Positions 63,558 to 64,000 of a DNA stretch of 64,000 nucleotides are shown one piece after another. The notes under the pieces were generated by a model. The model had not been told where the DNA came from. It saw only the letters and a program-made list of their open reading frames with translations, and did not search any database. Location: assembly GCA_004026145.2 (NCBI GenBank), contig CP034994.1, forward strand, positions 8,949,025 to 9,013,024, given 5' to 3'. The translations under genes were made by a program, and so were the position numbers. Origin of the DNA: Takifugu bimaculatus. Taxonomy: Eukaryota; Chordata; Actinopteri; Tetraodontiformes; Tetraodontidae. Positions within the stretch are counted from its first letter, which is position 1. Every line of letters begins with the position of its first letter.

Positions 63558-64000
63558 GTAAGTACGGCACTACTCCACCTGGACTTTCCGTGCCTCCCTC
63601 AGCAGTTCTGCGGTTTCTTGCCTCCTCACTTGCCTGCTGCACTAACATCTCACAAAGAAGGCCTCTTGGGTGCAGCATTTATGCTTGGTTCTTAAACTTG
63701 GCGCTCAGTTTCACACTGTCTCACCACCACCTAACGGGACCAGTCACACGTAGCCCTGAATGATGCAAGGACACATTTTTTTCCTCAGGAATTAAACTGT
63801 TTCTAATCCTTCCTGGGTTTTTTTTTTTGGTATCTTCATACATCTCCACTGTTCAGGAGTTCTCACTTGAATTTTATTCAATGCAGGTTGTGGCTTGTTT
63901 GTGTGTGCATGCCTGATAATAACACACCCTGCTATCAAGTCAAAACCTTGTATCTCCAAATATTGTGTAAGGAAGTGGAGCACAGGCTCTAAAACCACCC
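63558..64000 (+). other. rap1gap intron, runs off the window
   Basis: It starts with a gtaagt donor. No acceptor followed by a recognisable rap1gap tail exon was found before base 64000. Confidence 0.6.

Overview
The window is genomic DNA from a bony fish, most likely a teleost. Genes are split by GT-AG introns and separated by AT-rich non-coding DNA with many microsatellites. The readable proteins (Spats2, alpha-tubulin, a Bcl-2 protein, Nt5dc2, Rap1gap) are closest to vertebrate families. No bacterial-style operon, CRISPR array or tRNA/rRNA gene was recognised. Many apparent ORFs are shadows of tubulin exons or chance reading frames in introns.

Layout, left to right. (1) About 0.6-6.5 kb, minus strand: the 5' part of spats2, with eight coding exons; the rest lies beyond the left edge. 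(2) 6.6-7.8 kb: intergenic DNA with a possible MITE, a CTCF-like site and a promoter-like patch. (3) 7.8-20.9 kb, minus strand: an alpha-tubulin cluster of three apparently intact four-exon genes, called here A, B and C. A and B are a tandem duplication whose 3' flanks, introns and promoters still align. Between them lies a decayed retroviral env gene. Between B and C lies a two-exon Bcl-2-family gene (bcl2l16-like), and its intron holds a ghost of a fourth tubulin copy. (4) 20.9-23.5 kb: intergenic DNA with a (GATA)n tract. (5) 23.6-30.3 kb, plus strand: the whole of nt5dc2, 14 exons, a HAD-family 5'-nucleotidase-like gene. (6) 30.9-64 kb, plus strand: rap1gap. It has a probable non-coding first exon near 31 kb, an ATG exon at 38.3 kb, very long 5' introns, and a dense block of RapGAP-domain exons from 56.4 to 63.6 kb. 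The last exons lie beyond the right edge.

The most interesting region is the tubulin cluster. It shows recent duplication, strong homogenisation of exons with introns 2 and 3, private C-terminal tails, a fossil env between paralogues, and env-like debris that appears to have replaced the polyadenylation signal of copy A. A second theme is three single-base excesses, in spats2 exon 5 and nt5dc2 exons 1 and 9. Each breaks a conserved reading frame and looks more like consensus error than gene death. I see no convincing new multi-gene system; the novelty is mostly structural and evolutionary.
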